Of a stretch of DNA of 64,000 nt, positions 62,959-64,000 are shown piece after piece (the first letter of the stretch is position 1; the number at the start of each line of letters is the position of its first letter). Made by a program: the position numbers and the translations under genes. Under the pieces are notes generated by a model. It worked only from the letters and a program-made list of their open reading frames with translations, did not search any database and was not told the origin of the DNA. This DNA is from CAYZQH01 sp050300015 (GTDB lineage Bacteria; Pseudomonadota; Gammaproteobacteria; Pseudomonadales; Cellvibrionaceae): positions 186,001 through 250,000 of the forward strand of contig JBNKWZ010000027.1 of the NCBI GenBank assembly GCA_050300015.1, read 5' to 3'.

Positions 62959-63855
62959 CTAGCCAAATCGGCCCGTAATATAGGCTTCTGTTAACTCATG
63001 ATCAGGCGCCGTAAAGACTTGTTTAGTATCGTTCACTTCAATCAGTTTACCCATATGAAAATACGCGGTACGGTGAGAAACACGCGCTGCTTGCTGCATC
63101 GAGTGCGTCACGATCGCGATGGTGTAATTTTGGCTGAGCTCAGCGATCAGCTCTTCAATCTTAGCCGTGGCAATCGGGTCCAGGGCTGAACAAGGCTCAT
63201 CCATTAAAATCACTTCCGGGCTCACCGCAATGGTTCTGGCGATACACAAGCGCTGCTGTTGACCACCCGACAGCCCCGTGCCGGGCGAATCCAGGCGGTC
63301 CTTCACCTCATCCCAAAGCCCTGCACGACGCAGGCTGGTCTCCACTATTTCGTCAAGGTCCACGCGACGATTCACCAAACCGTGAATTTTAGGCCCATAG
63401 GCCACGTTTTCGTAAATGGACTTTGGAAAGGGGTTGGGCTTTTGAAACACCATTCCCACTCGCGCCCTCAACGGTACCACATCCATTTTTGAATCGTATA
63501 TATTTTCCCCGTCCAATTTGATACTGCCTGTCACGCGGCAAATATCAATGGTGTCATTCATTCGGTTTAAACAACGTAAAAAGGTGGATTTACCGCAACC
63601 AGAAGGACCGATCATCGAGATGACTTCGTTCTCAGCGATATCTAAGTTAACGTCGAATACGGCTTGTTTGTCACCATAAAAAACAGCAACATTGCGCATG
63701 CCAAATTTGGCCTCCTTCAACAGAGGGATGCCGACAGTTTCATACTCTGAGGGTGTATCTTCTACAGTGTGCTCGCTGGCAGCGACGCCATTGTTTCGCT
63801 TTACGGATTCGTCCACGGCTTTATTCATCTCGTTTTTTTCAATCATTTGTTGCAT
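62959..63855 (-). CDS. pstB: Phosphate ABC transporter ATP-binding protein
   Basis: A 298-residue ABC ATPase of the Pst system. Walker A GPSGCGKST (about 83-91), signature LSGGQQQRL (about 195-203), Walker B VILMDEP, and the H-loop VTHSMQQAARVSHR are complete. The N-terminal 48 residues are an extension beyond the common PstB start and contain the acidic stretch SEHTVEDTPSEYET. ATG 63855 is preceded by AGAGG; GTG 63861 is an alternative. Within the operon it lies between pstA and phoU. Confidence 0.96.
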   Translation of the reverse strand: MQQMIEKNEMNKAVDESVKRNNGVAASEHTVEDTPSEYETVGIPLLKEAKFGMRNVAVFYGDKQAVFDVNLDIAENEVISMIGPSGCGKSTFLRCLNRMNDTIDICRVTGSIKLDGENIYDSKMDVVPLRARVGMVFQKPNPFPKSIYENVAYGPKIHGLVNRRVDLDEIVETSLRRAGLWDEVKDRLDSPGTGLSGGQQQRLCIARTIAVSPEVILMDEPCSALDPIATAKIEELIAELSQNYTIAIVTHSMQQAARVSHRTAYFHMGKLIEVNDTKQVFTAPDHELTEAYITGRFG

Positions 63856-63874
63856 ATCCACCTCTTTGCAGTAC

Positions 63875-64000
63875 TTACCAGCGTCGCTCTAATTTCTTGC
63901 GTAACAAGACTGCCAGTGCGTTCATGCAAATTAAAAATACCAACAGCACCATGATAGCAGCCGAAGTACGCTCTACAAACGCGCGCTCAGGGCTATCAGA
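63875..64000 (-). CDS. pstA: Phosphate ABC transporter permease PstA, C-terminal end
   Basis: The last 41 residues of a membrane permease are encoded on the minus strand at the window edge: a helix (SAAIMVLLVFLICMNALAVL) followed by the basic tail LRKKLERRW and a TAA at 63875-63877. This is the usual PstA C-terminus, and its position 20 nt before pstB confirms it. The rest lies outside the window. Confidence 0.85.
   Translation of the reverse strand, partial: SDSPERAFVERTSAAIMVLLVFLICMNALAVLLRKKLERRW

Noticed and set aside
1..64000. CRISPR array, rRNA operon, integron or complete prophage
   Set aside because: No regularly spaced repeats, rRNA motifs, attC series or phage structural genes are visible; the lysozyme-like gene stands alone.

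Overview
The window looks like chromosomal DNA of a marine, polysaccharide-degrading gammaproteobacterium of the Cellvibrionaceae type (Saccharophagus/Teredinibacter/Simiduia-like). The evidence is poly-serine linkers in three exported proteins, a TonB-receptor/SapC/cupin/flavin-halogenase cluster, and housekeeping synteny shared with Pseudomonas and relatives (argH-algZ-algR; sutA near glnK-amtB; parE-yqiA; pstA-pstB-phoU). The genus is inference; no 16S gene or species marker is present.

Layout. 1-2.7 kb: 3' end of nadE, a CAU tRNA, then a decayed stretch with a serine-hydrolase remnant. 2.7-6.3 kb: a translationally coupled pair, a secreted DUF1592-type haem lipoprotein carrying an inserted malectin domain and a Tat-exported DUF1552 protein. 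6.3-7.3 kb: a frameshifted REP-associated (Y1) transposase. 7.6-14.4 kb: TonB receptor, SapC, cupin and flavin-dependent halogenase, all on the minus strand. 15-20 kb: proline iminopeptidase, then an envelope-sensing operon mipA-DUF3019-rstA-rstB. 20-21 kb: dtd and a small membrane protein. 21.5-25.3 kb: a compact four-gene operon of a mini-catalase-like haem protein, two paralogous proteins of unknown function and a DyP-type peroxidase. This is the best candidate for an undescribed system.

25.4-36.8 kb is accessory. It holds tRNA-Leu with a duplicated 3' end, a Sel1 lipoprotein, an AraC regulator divergent from a PhlG-like C-C hydrolase, a GPH-type transporter, an RND efflux pair, a 140-bp MITE-like palindrome, a potassium-channel-like protein, and an AT-rich gene with a PD-(D/E)xK nuclease signature that starts inside an 8-codon minicistron. 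36.8-41.2 kb: LpxR-like lipid A deacylase, an outer-membrane transporter-like protein, a sulfatase and a dead AraC regulator. 41.7-45.2 kb: a T4-type lysozyme-like protein, a poly-serine lipoprotein with two haem-like motifs, a thioesterase and a lipid-anchored methyltransferase.

45-64 kb is mostly core genome: tex, argH, the algZ/algR two-component pair, metE/metR, sutA, a nitrogen cluster (torF-glnK-amtB plus a second glnK) with a good sigma-54 promoter in front of torF, parE, yqiA, a small lipoprotein, and the phosphate genes phoU, pstB and the 3' end of pstA. I saw no CRISPR array, rRNA operon, intact prophage or integron.
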